Shown here: positions 1-64,000 of the stretch, piece after piece
Position numbering within the stretch: the first letter of the stretch is position 1
Layout: every line of letters starts with the position of its first letter
Assembly: GCA_009823505.1 (NCBI GenBank)
Contig: VZQC01007982.1
Coordinates: 1,466,576-1,530,575 of the forward strand
Origin: Rhizomys pruinosus
Taxonomy: Eukaryota > Chordata > Mammalia > Rodentia > Spalacidae
Direction of reading: 5' to 3'
Length of the DNA: 64,000 bases
Notes under the pieces: model-generated
Told to the model about the DNA's origin: nothing
Databases searched by the model: none
Seen by the model: only the letters and a program-made list of their open reading frames with translations
Made by a program: the position numbers and the translations under genes

Positions 1-30
1 AAAAAAAAAAAAAGAAAAGAAAAAGAAAAC
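1..30 (+). repeat. A-rich tail of a retroelement cut by the window edge
   Basis: The window opens with 13 A followed by gaaaagaaaaag. This looks like the tail of a plus-strand SINE whose body lies outside the window. Confidence 0.5.
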
Positions 31-66
31 CTATAGTTGTAAATATTGAATCAGGTACCACTTCAG

Positions 67-201
67 TTTTTTTTTTTTTTTTCTTTTGGTCTTTTTGAGA
101 CAGGGTCTCCCTTTAGTCCTACCTGGCCTTGAATTCACTGAGATCCACCTGCCTCTGCCTCCTATGTGCTGGGATTAAAGGTGTGCACCACCTCTCCCAG
201 C
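67..201 (-). repeat. B1 SINE with internal deletion
   Basis: Reverse-strand B1: poly-T, gagacagggtctccc, then gcctctgcctcc and ggattaaaggtgtgcacc. The middle (the part around gtagaccaggctgg) is missing. Confidence 0.9.
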
Positions 202-227
202 TACTTCACCACTTTCATATCAGGGTT

Positions 228-438
228 TTGATTTTTATTTTATGTGTATGAGTGCACTGTCTACATGTAGGTTTGTGCACCCGTGTCATGCAATGCTGGA
301 GGTCAGAAAAGGGTGTTGGATTCCCCTGGAACTGGAGTTAAAGATGTTCTCAGCTGCCATGTGGGTGCTGGGGATCGAACCCAGGTCCTCTGCAAAAGCA
401 GTCGGCGCTCTTAACCGCTAGGCCATCTATCCAGTCCC
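228..438 (-). repeat. B2 SINE
   Basis: Complete reverse-strand B2. The promoter box B region is visible as ggggatcgaaccc and the box A region as cttaaccgctaggcc. The T-rich tail is on the left. Confidence 0.93.
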
Positions 439-444
439 ATTGAT

Positions 445-735
445 TTTTTGTTGTTGTTGTTTTTTGTTTTGTTTTGTTTTTTTTTAATGGGTAGTGCTTC
501 TTTATTTAAAAAACAACAAGCTAACAGGTCTTATAAACAAAACAAGATGATTTTTGTTTTCAAGGGTTAAAACCACTCAAAAAATAAAATTTGGAGCATG
601 ATTGATGAGGAATTCTTTCTCTAAGAGGCACTTAAGTGACACACATGAAATCTGTTACATGCAGGCTAAGTTTGTTCAGAATAGTGACAGGACCACATGG
701 CTCAAGCATCATAGCTCTGCCAATGACAGTCTACA
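445..735 (-). pseudogene. Possible 3' end of a processed retrocopy (parent unknown)
   Basis: Read on the minus strand, unique-looking sequence ends with AATAAA (ttaaataaagaagcac), then about 15 bases later a long A-rich run (T-rich at 445-485). This is the layout of an mRNA 3' end copied into DNA. No coding part is visible and no parent gene is recognised. An unclassified repeat is the alternative. Confidence 0.4.
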
Positions 736-737
736 AG

Positions 738-962
738 AATGGATGAAATCCCAATAAAAAAAATCCAGTGCTGTTATGTTATAACAGTCTTAGAATTTAT
801 TTAGAGCCACAGAAAACCTTGGATGGACAAAGCAATCCTGAGCGAATAAATAAAATGAAGCTATCATGTTGCTTGATATTAAGGTATATAAGAGCCACAG
901 TAACAAAAATACCATGGTACTGGCTCAAAAGCAGACATGTAGATCAGGAGATCAGAGTAGAA
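738..962 (+). repeat. Old L1 (L1M-like) ORF2 fragment
   Basis: The translation resembles the L1 ORF2 C-terminal segment: EPQKTLDGQS, then a degenerate LILRYIRATVTK, IPWYW and the Arg-His-Val-Asp stretch. It is interrupted by stops and lacks close similarity to the younger L1s in the window. Confidence 0.65.
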
Positions 963-54421
<53,459 letters not shown>

Positions 54422-54779
54422 TAAGAAATTTTAAAACAAGAAAACAGGCTTGATTTAAGAACTCCTCATTTCAACTTCTAACCCTAGTTCATCAACTATT
54501 GATATATAAGAAGTTTGTTTTATAAAGATAAATTGAGTTAGATATTTCTGTATCACTTAATTTTTAAACCATTTTACCCTAGAAATGTGATTATGTTATA
54601 GTGTTCTTTTCAGGCCCAGCACTCCTACTCTTGTTCCCAGCATTTGCCCTTTTTTCCTTTGCAGTGGTAAGTTTGGAACTCAGGGCCAAAGTACTCATGG
54701 AGCTACAATTCACCCCCACAATCTTATTTTAATCTCATACCATCTCCCTATGTTGAGCTCTTATTCACTTACTGTATAG

Positions 54780-54935
54780 TCATGTGCTACATAACAGTAT
54801 TTCAGTCATCAATAGGCTATATGGACGATGGTGGTCTCATAAAATTATTTTTTAGTGGCAGCATAGCCATCTTTGTATAAAAGTGCTCTGTAATTTTGAC
54901 ACAGTGATGAAATTGCCTGACAGTGCATTTTTTCT
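54780..54935 (+). repeat. Ancient DNA-transposon-like fragment (family not asserted)
   Basis: catgtgctacataacagtat, gacgatggtggtctcataaa and gacacagtgatgaaattgcc resemble the ends of an old mammalian repeat that also seems present at 38028. Confidence 0.4.
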
Positions 54936-54956
54936 TTTTCTTTTTTTAATTTTTTT

Positions 54957-54957
54957 T

Positions 54958-55047
<90 letters not shown>
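54957..55047. repeat. (TTTA)n then (TTAG)n microsatellite
   Basis: About 12 attt units switch abruptly to about 11 ttag units. The run is the tail of the adjoining B1. Confidence 0.97.
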
Positions 55048-55048
<1 letters not shown>

Positions 55049-55187
55049 CTTTTGAGACAGGGTCTCCCTGTAGTCCCAGCTGTCCTGGAACTCACTCTGT
55101 AGACCAGGCTGGCCTTGAACTCACAAAGATCCGCCTGCCTCTGCCTCCCAAGTGCTAGGATTAAAGGCATGTGCCACCATGCCTGGC
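55048..55187 (-). repeat. B1 SINE
   Basis: gagacagggtctccctgtag to gtgccaccatgcctggc, complete. Confidence 0.95.
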
Positions 55188-55904
55188 TATAAATGAAGCA
55201 CTTTCATAATGAATAAAATGAATTGGCCTTATGGCTTTTAATTTAATGAGCACATGAGTGTACACTGGGCAAAAGCAAAAATTAATTCGTTGTTCATTTT
55301 TCTCCAAATCTTTTAGAATTTTTATTATTTTCTCCATCTAAGGAGTTTCTGATTGTAAATTGAAAAATATGCTGTAACAAATGGAAAGTGAAGGAAATAG
55401 ACTTAATTCAAATTTACTTAATTTTATTTAGGAAGACCAATTCAAAAGATTTAGTGGTATGCCCTCAATCCTTGGAAATTGGGTTTTTGCTTATTCAGTC
55501 TGCTCCAGAGATTAATCATCTGGGGTATTTTTCTTTCCCCAAAGTTCATGAAGTTCTGATGTCTTTTTCTTATCCTAAGTACATAAAATAGTCTTCATTT
55601 TCAGTGTTGAAGTGCCATTTTCTGAAATGAGTATTTCTGACTTCAACAGAAATAAAGACATCTAAAACCATCTGGTTGATTTATTCTCAGTTGTTTTGAA
55701 TTTATTTGGTTACATCTGGAACTATTCTTCCAGGAAGCATGGAGTTCATCATTAAATCCTCCCTATTCTTCATTGATTGTATCAGATTTGCGCCAAAAGT
55801 CCACTGATGTCAGCACTGCATTTCAAATGTTCTTTCCTCTCTGTTCCTTTTGACTCTATTTTTGTCTTTGTCTCCCTTCCCTACCCTTAATCCTACCCTG
55901 TAAT
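55188..55904. other. Intron, nothing recognised
   Basis: About 0.7 kb with no supportable feature. The 67-codon frame at 55388-55591 has no recognised similarity. Confidence 0.5.
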
Positions 55905-56098
55905 GAAGTTGCCTAGACTGACTTTGAACTTGTGGTACTTCCATCTCAGCTTCCTGGAATTACAGAGGTGTACCATGCTGGTTAATCCTAGCACATGGGA
56001 GGCAGAAGCAGGAAGATTGCTGCAAATTTGAGGCCAGCTCGGTCTATAGAGCTAGTTCTGATTTAGCCACTACCACATAGCCAGACCCTGTCTCTAAA
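55905..56098. repeat. Two abutting diverged B1 pieces in opposite orientation
   Basis: 55905-55985 is a reverse B1 piece (gactgactttgaacttgtgg, ggaattacagaggtgtacc). 55984-56095 is a forward piece (taatcctagcacatgggagg, gaggccagctcggtctat, agaccctgtctctaaac). Confidence 0.7.
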
Positions 56099-56232
56099 CA
56101 TCAGTAAATAGGTTTTTTTTTTTCATTGATTTTTTTTTTAATTATATTTTAAGGGATTCACAATATAAGAGCACAGTTGTTCTCAGATCACATTGACGTT
56201 GCTCAGATTGCCATACAATTAGGTAATTGGTG

Positions 56233-59200
56233 CTAGCATCCACAGATGAGAGATACCATTTGTCGTTTGTTTTTCTGGGACTGTGTTACTTCACTCAGCA
56301 TGATATCTTCTAGCTCCAGCCATTTACCTGCAAAGCTCATGATGTCATCTTTCTTTACCACTGCATAGAACTCTATTGTGTAGATGTACCACATTTTCTC
56401 TATCCACTCGTCAGTTGAGGGGCACTTGGGTTGGTTCCAGCTCCTTGCTATTGTGAAGAGAGCTACAGTAAACATGGCTGTGCATGTATCTCTGCGGTAA
56501 GATGAGTCTTGTGGGTACATGCCCAGGAGTGGTATGGTTGGGTCAGGTGGCAAGTTCATTCCAAGTCTTCCAAGGGTTCTCCACACTTCTTTCAATAGTA
56601 GCTGTACAAATTTATAATCCCACCAGCAGTGGATGAGTGTTCCCCTTTCCCCACAACCTCTCCAGCACTTGGTATCATATGTTTTCTTGATCCTAGCCAG
56701 TCTTATTGGAGTAAGATGATATCTTTTTTTTTTAAGATTTTTAAAATTTATTTATTTTTGTATGTGTATGAATGTACTGTCTGCATGCAGGTTTGTGCAC
56801 CATGTCGTGCCATGTGGGTGCTGGGGATCGAACCCAGGTCCTCTGGAAGAGCAGTCGGAGCTCTTAACCACTCGGCCATCTCTCCAGCCCCCTGGAGTAA
56901 GATGATATCTTAAAGTGGTTTTCATTTGCATTTCCTTAATGATTAGTGATGTTGAACACTTCTTAAGATGTTTCTCAGCCATCTCTAATTCCTCACTTGT
57001 GAAGTCTCTGTTCAGCTCTTTGCTCCATCTATTGAGTGGGTCATTTGTTTTCTTTTTTCTTTGTTTTTTGAGTAGTTTATATATTCTGGAAATCAATGCT
57101 TTGTCAGATGTATCTGCAGTGAAGGTTTCCTCCCACTCTGTGGGATTTCTCTTCACTTCCTTGATTGTTTCTTTTGATGTACAGAAGCTTTTGAGTTTGA
57201 TGAGGTCCCATTTGTCAATTGTCGACCTTAATTCTTGTGCAGCTGCTGTCTGATTTAGGAAGTCTTTTCCTACGCCTATGTCTTGTAGTCTGCTGCCAAC
57301 TTTTTCTTCTATCACCTTCAGAGTTTGGGGTTTCACGTTGAGGTCTTTAATCCATCTGGAGTTGACTTTTGTACAGGGTGAGAGGTAGGGGTTTAATTTC
57401 ATTCTTCTACAAGTGGTGATCCAGTTTTGCCAACACCACTTGCTGAAGATGCTGTCTTTTCTCCATTGTGGTTTCTTGGCCCCCTTGTCAAATATGAGAT
57501 GGCTGAAATTGTATGTGCTCAGATTTGGATCTTCGGTTTTGTTCCATTGGTCAACAGGTCTGTTTTTGTGCCAGTACCAGGCTGTTTTTATGACTATAGC
57601 CCTGTAGTATAGTTTAAAATCTGGTATAGAGATCCCTCCTGTGTAGCTCTTTTCACTCAGGATTGATTTGGCTATTCGGGGTCTTTTGTTTTTCCAAATG
57701 AATTTAAGAACTTTTGTTTCCAAGCCTGTGAAGAAACTCTTGGGGATTTTGATTGGGATTGCATTAAATCTATACAAGAGTTTTGGTAAAATGGACATTT
57801 TTACAATGTTAATTTTCCCAATCCATGAGCATGGGAGGTTTTTCCATCTTCTGAGGTCTTCTTCAATTTCTTTCTTTAAGGGTTTAAAATTTTTGTTGTA
57901 GAGGTCTTTGGTGTCTTTGGTTAGGTTTGTTCCTAGGTATCTTATTGTTTTTGAGGCTATTGTGAGTGGGAAGGTCTCTTTGAATTCTTTCTCCAGTTGC
58001 TTGTTCTTGGTGTAAAGAAAGGCCATTGATTTTCTAAGGTTAATTTTGTATCCTGCCACTTTGCTGAAGCTGTTAATCGTTTCTAGGAGTTTTCTGGTGG
58101 AGTTTTTTGCATCCCTTAAGTAAACAATCATATCATCAGCAAATAGGGATAGTTTGACTTCCTCTTTTCCAATTAGTACTCCTTTAATATCCTTTTCTTG
58201 CCTTATTGCTCTAGCAAGTGTTTCAAGCACTATATTGAAGAGGAGTGGTGATAGGGGGCAGCCTTGCCGAGTTCCTACCTTTAAAGGGAATGTTTCTGTC
58301 ATTTCCCCATTTAGGATGATATTGGCTGTGGGTTTCCTGTATATGGCTTTGATTACATTGAGGAATGATCCCTCCAATCCAATTCCTTCTAGGACTTTAA
58401 GCATGAAGGGATGCTGGATTTTGTCAAAGGCTTTTTCAGCATCAATTGAGATGATGGTGTGGTTTTTGTCTTTGATTCCGTTTATGTGTTTGATGATGTT
58501 TATTGATTTTCGTATGTTGAACCATCCCTGCATCTCTGGTATGAATCCAACTTGGTCATGATGGATGATCTTCTTGATGTGGGTCTGTATGCGATTTGCC
58601 AGTATTCTGTTTAGAATTTTGGCATCTGTGTTCATGAGGGAGATGGGTCTATAATTCTCCTTTTTAGTTGGATCTTTGCCTGGTTTTGGTAATAGAGTGA
58701 TGTTGGCTTCGTAGAAGGAATTTGGGAGAATTCCCTCTGATTGTATACTTCTAAACAGTTTCAGTAATAATGGTTGTAGGTCTTTTTGAAATGTTTTATA
58801 GAATTCTGCTGTGAAACCGTCTGGGCCTGGGCTTTTTTTAGTTGGGAGGCTTCTTACTACATCCTCTATTTCTTCATATGTTATGGGTCTGTTTAAGCTG
58901 CTGGTCTCCTCTTGGCCAAGCTTTGGTGATTCCCAAGATTTCAGATATTCATCCATTTCTTCTAGATTTTCAAACTTGGTAGAATATAGGTTCTTGTAAT
59001 ATTCCCATATAATTTTCTTGATCTTTTCCTTGTCCGTTGTGATATTTCCCTTTTCATCACAGATTGTATTGATTTGGAGTTGTTCCTTCTTTCTTTTTGT
59101 TAACTGGGCTAGAGGTCTGTCTATCTTGTTTATTCTTTCAAAGAACCAACTTTTGGCTTCATTGATTTTTTGTATTGTTTTCTTTGTTTCTATTTCATTG

Positions 59201-60243
59201 ATTTCTGCTCTGATTTTTGTTATTTCTTCCTGTCTGTTGCGTTTAGGGTTCATCTGTTGTTGTCTCTCAAGTGCTTTTAGCTGCAGTGTTAGATCGTTCA
59301 CTTGTGGTCTTTTTGTTTTTCTAATGTTAGCACCCAGGGCTATAAACCTACCTCTTAAGACTGCTTTTAAAGTATCCCGTGGGTTTTGTTGTGATGTATT
59401 ATCATTGTCATTCAGTTCCAGAAATGCTTTTATTTCTTTCTTTATCCCTTCCTTGACTCATATATTATTCAGGAGTGTGTTATTTAGTCTCCATGTGTTC
59501 TTGTAGGTAGTAGCGCTTATCCTGGTGTTGATAGTGAGCTTTATTGCGTTGTGGTCTGATAGAATACATGAAATTATTTCAATCTTTTTGTAATTGTGGA
59601 GGTTTCTTCTGTGTCCCAGTATGTGGTCGATTTTGGAGAATGTTCCATGGGGTGCTGAGTAGAAAGTGTATTCTCTGGTATTAGGGTGGAATATTTGGTA
59701 GATGTCTGTGAGGTCCATTTGGTGTATCATATCATTCAGTTCAGATGTCTCTCTGTTTATTCTATGACTTGCCCAAAGGACTCAGTGGGGTACTGAAGTC
59801 CCCTACTATGAGTGTACTGGGGTTAATCTGTGCCTTGTGGTCCTGGAGAATTGTCTTTATAAAGTGTGGTGCACCAGAGTTTGGTGCATATATATTCATT
59901 ATTATCAAATCTTCATGGTGAATTGTTCCTTTGATAAAAATGTAATGGCCTTCTTTGTCTCTTCTGATTTCTTTTACTTTGAAGTCTATTTTGTCTGATA
60001 TTAAAATAGCAACACCTGCTTTCTTTTTGGTACCATTTGCTTGAAATATTTTTTTCCATCCTTTCACTTTAAGGTGGTGCCTGTCCTTGAAGGTAAGATG
60101 TGTTTCTTATAGACAGCATATCAGTGGGTTCTGTTTCCTAATCCAGTCTCCCAGTCTATGTCTTTTGACTGGGGAGTTTAGTCCATTAATATTTAAGGTT
60201 ATGATTGATAGGTTTGTGTTGCTTCCTTTCACCTTATTATCCA
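56233..60243 (-). pseudogene. L1-e ORF2, mostly open but broken
   Basis: The start codon complement is at 60241-60243. The endonuclease part is split (59762-60067 and 59458-59730). From 59301 a single frame of about 800 codons covers the reverse transcriptase, including [15 protein letters not shown], and the C-terminal domain up to the B2 at 56892. It resumes at 56595-56233 and ends SLICGC. The RT is the best preserved in the window, but the endonuclease breaks and the SINE prevent a full product. Confidence 0.92.
56725..56892 (-). repeat. B2 SINE nested in L1-e ORF2, 18-bp target-site duplication
   Basis: tggagtaagatgatatct lies at 56707-56724 and 56893-56910. The B2 has lost its middle: catgtcgtgcc is followed directly by atgtgggtgctg. 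Confidence 0.97.
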
Positions 60244-60299
60244 TTTGCGATTTTGGTCTAGGTTTCTACTTCTGCAGTTATGCTTTTATTGATTTCTCT

Positions 60300-61530
60300 T
60301 TCTAGGTACCTGGGGATGGTTGCTCCTTTCTCTGTCCTTTGAATTGCTTCAAGTAGTCTCTGAGGGTTGGTTTTCTGGACATGTATTCTTTCATCTTGTT
60401 TATGTCAAGGAAGATTTTTCTCTTTCCTTCAACTATAATTGACATTTTTACTGGTTATAGTAACCTGGGTTGGCATGTATAGTCCTTTAAACTGGGAATG
60501 CTTTCCTCCATGTTCTTCTTGGTTTCATAGTTTGCACTGAGAAGTCAGTTGTAATTCTGATAGGTTTCCCCTTATAGGTCACTTGTTGTTTTTCTCTTGT
60601 GGCTTTCAGAATTTTGTCTTTGTTTTGAGCATCTAGCATTTTAACTATGATATGGCGTGGAGAGTTTCTTTTCTGATCTTCTCCAGAGTTCTATGTGCTT
60701 CTTGTATCTGTATTGGTTTGTCTTTTTTTAGTTTGGGGAATTTTTCATCTGTTATTCTGTTGAAGATCTGATCAATACCATTCTCTTGGGATTCTTCTCC
60801 TTCCTCTATTCCTATGATGCGGAGGTTTGATCTTTTCTTAGTGTCTCACAGTACCTGGTTGTTCCACTTTTGTATATTTTAAATTTTTTCATAATAATCT
60901 TTCCTTGAGGTTTTTAGTCGTTCTGTGTTATCTTCCAGGTCTGATATTCTTTGTTTTGCTTCCTCCATTCTGCTTCTGAGGCTTCCTTTCCTCTTGATTG
61001 AATGAGTGTTTGATATCCTTTTTCACTTCTTTTGGAGCTTCTCAATCCCTTCCTGTAGCTCTTTGCTTCGCTGGTTGGTTTCCTTATCTTTTTCAACATG
61101 GGATCTTTTCAGTGTTTCCACTTCCTTCCGGAGCTTGTCATTCTCTCTCTCTAGGTCCTTCTTGAGTTTTTCATTCTTTTTTTTTCTTCGTATTTTGAGA
61201 CAGGCCTTTTAGTCCCAGCTGGCCTGGAGCTCACTCTGTAGACCGGGCTGGCCTTGAACTCACAGAGATCTGCCTGCCTCTGCCTCCCAAGTGCTAGGAT
61301 TAAAGGCGTGCGCCACCACGCCCATCTTCATTCTCTTTTCTTAATTCTTTGATTTGCTCTTCATAGTCTTGGACTTCTTTAAGTATGTTCACAATTGTAC
61401 TTCTAGTATCTGTGTCCTGGGCCATCCTCAGGGATATCCCACTGTAGGAATCTTCCACAGGGTTGGTAGAGCTTGGTGTTGAATTATCCTGCATCTTTCC
61501 CATGTTGTCTCTTCTTCGTGTCCCTGGCAT
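60300..61530 (-). pseudogene. L1-e ORF1, broken
   Basis: Starts at the complement of 61528-61530, reading MPGTRRRDNMGKMQDNSTPS. A Lys/Glu-rich coiled coil follows (EEQIKELRKENED), interrupted by a B1. After the B1 only fragments remain. Confidence 0.82.
61181..61327 (-). repeat. B1 SINE nested in L1-e ORF1
   Basis: Reverse B1 with gtagaccgggctggcc and ccaccacgccc; ttcattct flanks it. Confidence 0.94.
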
Positions 61531-61766
61531 ATGGGTTTCTCTTTGCCTGTATTCCAATGTGAATCCCAAATGCCTCTTCACTGTGTTGATGGCTTGCTTT
61601 GCTTGCCTTCTTCAGATGCCTTCGTTGTTTGTTTGATTGATTGATTTGTTTTTCTCCTTTTCTCCTTGCTTATGGAGTGTTGACTTGTCTAAGCTTTAGG
61701 GTTTGTATTGGAAGTCTAACTCACTCTTCCCTTTCTGTTCTGAAGGTCTCCAAAGAATCCACTTGG

Positions 61767-61977
61767 GGGCTGGAGAGATAGCCTAGAGGTTAAGAGCACC
61801 GACTCCTCTTACAGAGGACCCGGGTTCGATCCCCAGCACCCACATGGTGGCTAAGAACCGTCTGTAACTCCAATTCCAGGAGAACTCCAGTTCGAGGCAG
61901 TGCCCGACATGGATGCACAAACCTACATGGAGACAGTACATTCATACACACAAAAATAAATAAAATTTTTAAAAAAC
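61767..61977 (+). repeat. B2 SINE nested in L1-e 5'UTR, 12-bp target-site duplication
   Basis: gaatccacttgg lies at 61755-61766 and 61978-61989. Carries the subfamily duplication but lacks part of the 3' half. Confidence 0.96.
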
Positions 61978-61989
61978 GAATCCACTTGG

Positions 61990-62242
61990 ACACTCCTTTG
62001 GAAATCTCAGTTGGCGAGGGGTGGGGGGGTGTTGCTGTTTAGCCCGTGTGCCCAGTACATGTGCTTCAGGTGGTCTTGGGAAATCCCCAGTCTCAAGACT
62101 CACACAAACCCACCTTTTATACCAGCTGGGAGGACAACTCCACCCCCACAGCCACATAAGCCAATTGAGCCTAAGGCAATTAAATCAAATCAAACAATCC
62201 ACCCGGCTCCTACCTGTGCTTCAGGTGGTCTTGGGAAATCCC
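61990..62242 (-). promoter_or_regulatory. L1-e 5'UTR end with partial repeat unit
   Basis: gtgcttcaggtggtcttggg with aaatccccagt occurs at 62061 and 62216 (spacing 155 bp). This suggests one full and one partial 5' monomer. The sequence is unlike the L1-c monomers. Confidence 0.65.
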
Positions 62243-62252
62243 CAGTAAATAG

Positions 62253-62580
62253 TTTTTTAAAAACTAGCTTTGATCCATGTTTGTCTATTTGTTACATTGT
62301 AGTCATAAAACTTTAGTGGTGTATAGTAATTTGCATTTATTGCTCATGAAACTCTAGGTGGTTGTCTGGATCATTCTGTTCGGTGTAGGCTTGGTAGAGA
62401 TCTGTTGGCTAGTCTTAAGATGGCTTCAACTGGGACTGTATGGCTATGTTCTGCTTAGTTATTTACCTGTCTGTAGCTACCTGGGGCTTGTTGTCATGGC
62501 AAGAGCAGAGTTGTGGGGAGGATGAAATGGCTATAAACAGTCTATGAAATTTGGTTTTGTCTCATTTGTTAAAAAAAAAG
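62253..62580. other. Intron, possibly an ancient repeat
   Basis: cataaaactttagtggtgta and tttattgctcatgaaactct with aagatggcttcaactgg resemble an old mammalian interspersed repeat, but the family cannot be named. Confidence 0.35.
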
Positions 62581-62582
62581 GT

Positions 62583-62800
62583 GGGGGGCCTGGAGAGATG
62601 GCTCAGCGAGTAAGAGTGCTTACTGCTCTTGCAGAGGACCCAGGTTCGATTCCCAGCACCCACATGATGGCTAAATAACCGTCTTTAACTCCAGTTCCAG
62701 GGGAATCCAATGCCCTCTTCTGACCTTCGTGGCATTGCACGACATGGGTGTACCAACCTACATGCAGACAGTATATTCATACAGATTAAAAAACAACAAC
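62583..62800 (+). repeat. B2 SINE next to the inverted repeat
   Basis: cctggagagatggctcagcg to cagattaaaaaacaacaac. Its tail runs straight into the left arm of the inverted repeat at 62801. Confidence 0.94.
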
Positions 62801-63997
62801 AACCTGTAGAGGATGTAGGCTTGTGGCATCAGCCATGGGTTATTCCTCCAAGGAGAGAGCCAACAGCCAATTAGATTTGGGATATACAGGCACATGGCTG
62901 CCTCTGCTGCACAGTATTTCCAGGCAGGTGAAGTGTAGCTGGTGCTGATGGTGGAGTCTTGCTTGACTCAGGGAGACCCGTATTTGCTTTATTGGTTTAG
63001 TGGCCTTTGGNGGTACAGTCTGGCATGAAACCTTCTAGTCAAAAACCTTGCAATTCAAATCTTAAAACTAACTATGGGAAAAGATTTGTTTGTTCCAACA
63101 GGACAAAATGTCACCAACTTAACGGCTGAGAAAGAAAAGATACAGCTTTGCATTGAGTAGGATGTACCAAAAAGTGGCAACTGAAAGGTTGACCCGTCTG
63201 AACACTGAAAGGAAGAAAAGCCTCAGATTGCCATAAACATCGAACCCTTCTGTGGATCCTACATGTAACAACTATCTATAATGAGTCCTAATGAAACTTA
63301 TACCTTCTAGGTGCAACAAAGGTTTTGATATGACTTTCTTGCCTCCCCCCCCATAGAACAAGGAGAAATATGACGATGATGATGTCATTCTCCAACTGTA
63401 AATTGGAGACAACTATTATAGAGGTAATCTCTTATAAAACCGGTAAAAATGCCTTCTTTAATTGACTAATAGACATAAGAACTGTGAAAAGGATTATACT
63501 CTGTTCAGAACCAAATATAATACTAAAGTCCTTGGGCTATGCACTTAGGCAAAGTATATTAATGCAGGAGCTCTGACATCAGCAATGGATTGTTCTACCA
63601 GGGGGATGTTGGCCAGGGGATCCAAGGCCCCACAAAAGGTAAGGGCTCCTTGCCCCTAAGTTGGGATACCTGCAGGAGGAGAGGCGATAAGACCCTGCTG
63701 CCGAAGACCTGACGTTAACATGGGAGGGATGTATTGAGACCGCACATGCAAGGGTACAGATGGCCTCTGGAATGCCAGAGAGTGTTCCCAAAGGCCACTA
63801 AACCAATAAAGCAAATACGGGTCTCCCTGAGTCAAGCAAGACTCCACCATCAGCACCAGCTACACTTCACCTGCCTGGAAATACTGTGCAGCAGAGGCAG
63901 CCATGTGCCTGTATATCCCAAATCTAATTGGCTGTTGGCTCTCTCCTTGGAGGAATAACCCATGGCTGATGCCACAAGCCTACATCCTCTACAGGTT
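62801..63997. repeat. Perfect 210-bp inverted repeat (62801-63010 and 63788-63997)
   Basis: The left arm starts aacctgtagaggatgtaggc. The right arm ends gcctacatcctctacaggtt. Both arms are 210 bp and I see no mismatch. The spacer is 777 bp and begins with the N at 63011. Confidence 0.93.
63011..63011. other. Single ambiguous base (N)
   Basis: The only N in the window. It sits exactly at the inner end of the left arm of the inverted repeat. Confidence 0.99.
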
Positions 63998-64000
63998 AGG
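63012..64000 (+). repeat. L1-c type 3' region, cut by the window end
   Basis: Follows L1-c from about 33303: aactatgggaaaagatttgt, caccaacttaacggctgag, accactaaaccaataaagc and the caagactcca block, in the + direction. It has no ORF2 in front; the N and the reversed left arm precede it. Confidence 0.9.

Larger units (their letters stand above)
56112..62242 (-). repeat. L1-e: full-length 6.1-kb L1, antisense to MKLN1
   Basis: cagtaaatag lies at 56102-56111 and 62243-62252, the target-site duplication. From 3' to 5': T-rich tail 56112-56140, about 90-bp 3'UTR, ORF2 (56233-60243), ORF1 (about 60300-61530), 5'UTR to 62242. Three SINEs are nested: B2 at 56725, B1 at 61181, B2 at 61767. Allowing for them, the original element was about 5.6 kb. 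Confidence 0.93.

Noticed and set aside
56752..59301. 849-codon minus-strand open frame as a host gene
   Set aside because: It is L1-e ORF2 (reverse transcriptase and C-terminal domain). Its last 30 codons are read from a nested B2 SINE.
62801..63997. Inverted repeat as DNA-transposon terminal repeats
   Set aside because: The arms are part of the L1-c type 3' region, with matching L1 sequence in both directions and no transposase or usual target repeat.

Overview
The window is vertebrate nuclear DNA from a myomorph rodent. It contains no bacterial, plasmid or CRISPR features. The rodent call rests on many B1, B2, B3, B4 and ID SINEs and on rodent-type LINE-1 (L1) copies with Lx-like 3' ends. 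The species cannot be named from the sequence alone. The B2 consensus and the L1 5' and 3' modules do not look like those of laboratory mouse, so another muroid or a dipodoid is possible.

The only host gene recognised is MKLN1 (muskelin), on the + strand. Seven internal coding exons lie at 1354-1496, 6294-6382, 10850-10959, 12507-12699, 36666-36743, 38894-38959 and 54216-54328. Their reading phases join without a break. Together they encode about residues 57-321 of muskelin: most of the discoidin-like domain, LisH, CTLH and the first kelch repeat. The gene runs off both ends of the window. One donor is GC instead of GT, and one acceptor is a tandem AG whose upstream choice would add a stop codon.

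Everything else is intron and repeats. The largest elements are: L1-c (+, about 26892-34893), an 8-kb copy with two tandem 278-bp 5' monomers and a 3' region of about 2.1 kb; L1-e (-, 56112-62242), a 6.1-kb copy with a short 3'UTR, a different 5'UTR and flanking 10-bp target-site repeats; L1-b (+, about 16150-22110), an older Lx-like copy with an ORF2 deletion; L1-d (-, 43653-46177), a 5'-truncated relative of L1-c; and Lx-like, L1M/HAL1-like, L2 and MIR fragments. About 45 SINEs are scattered through the introns, often nested inside L1s. At 62801-64000 a perfect 210-bp inverted repeat of the L1-c-type 3' region surrounds a single N, which suggests an assembly join or a rearranged insertion.

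The points most worth a second look are the L1-c type 3' module, shared by four loci and carrying fossil reading frames; the different 3' modules found behind closely related ORF2s; the inverted repeat at the N; the non-canonical splice sites of MKLN1; and a B2 subfamily marked by a short internal duplication. All L1 ORFs here are broken by stops, frameshifts or SINE insertions.
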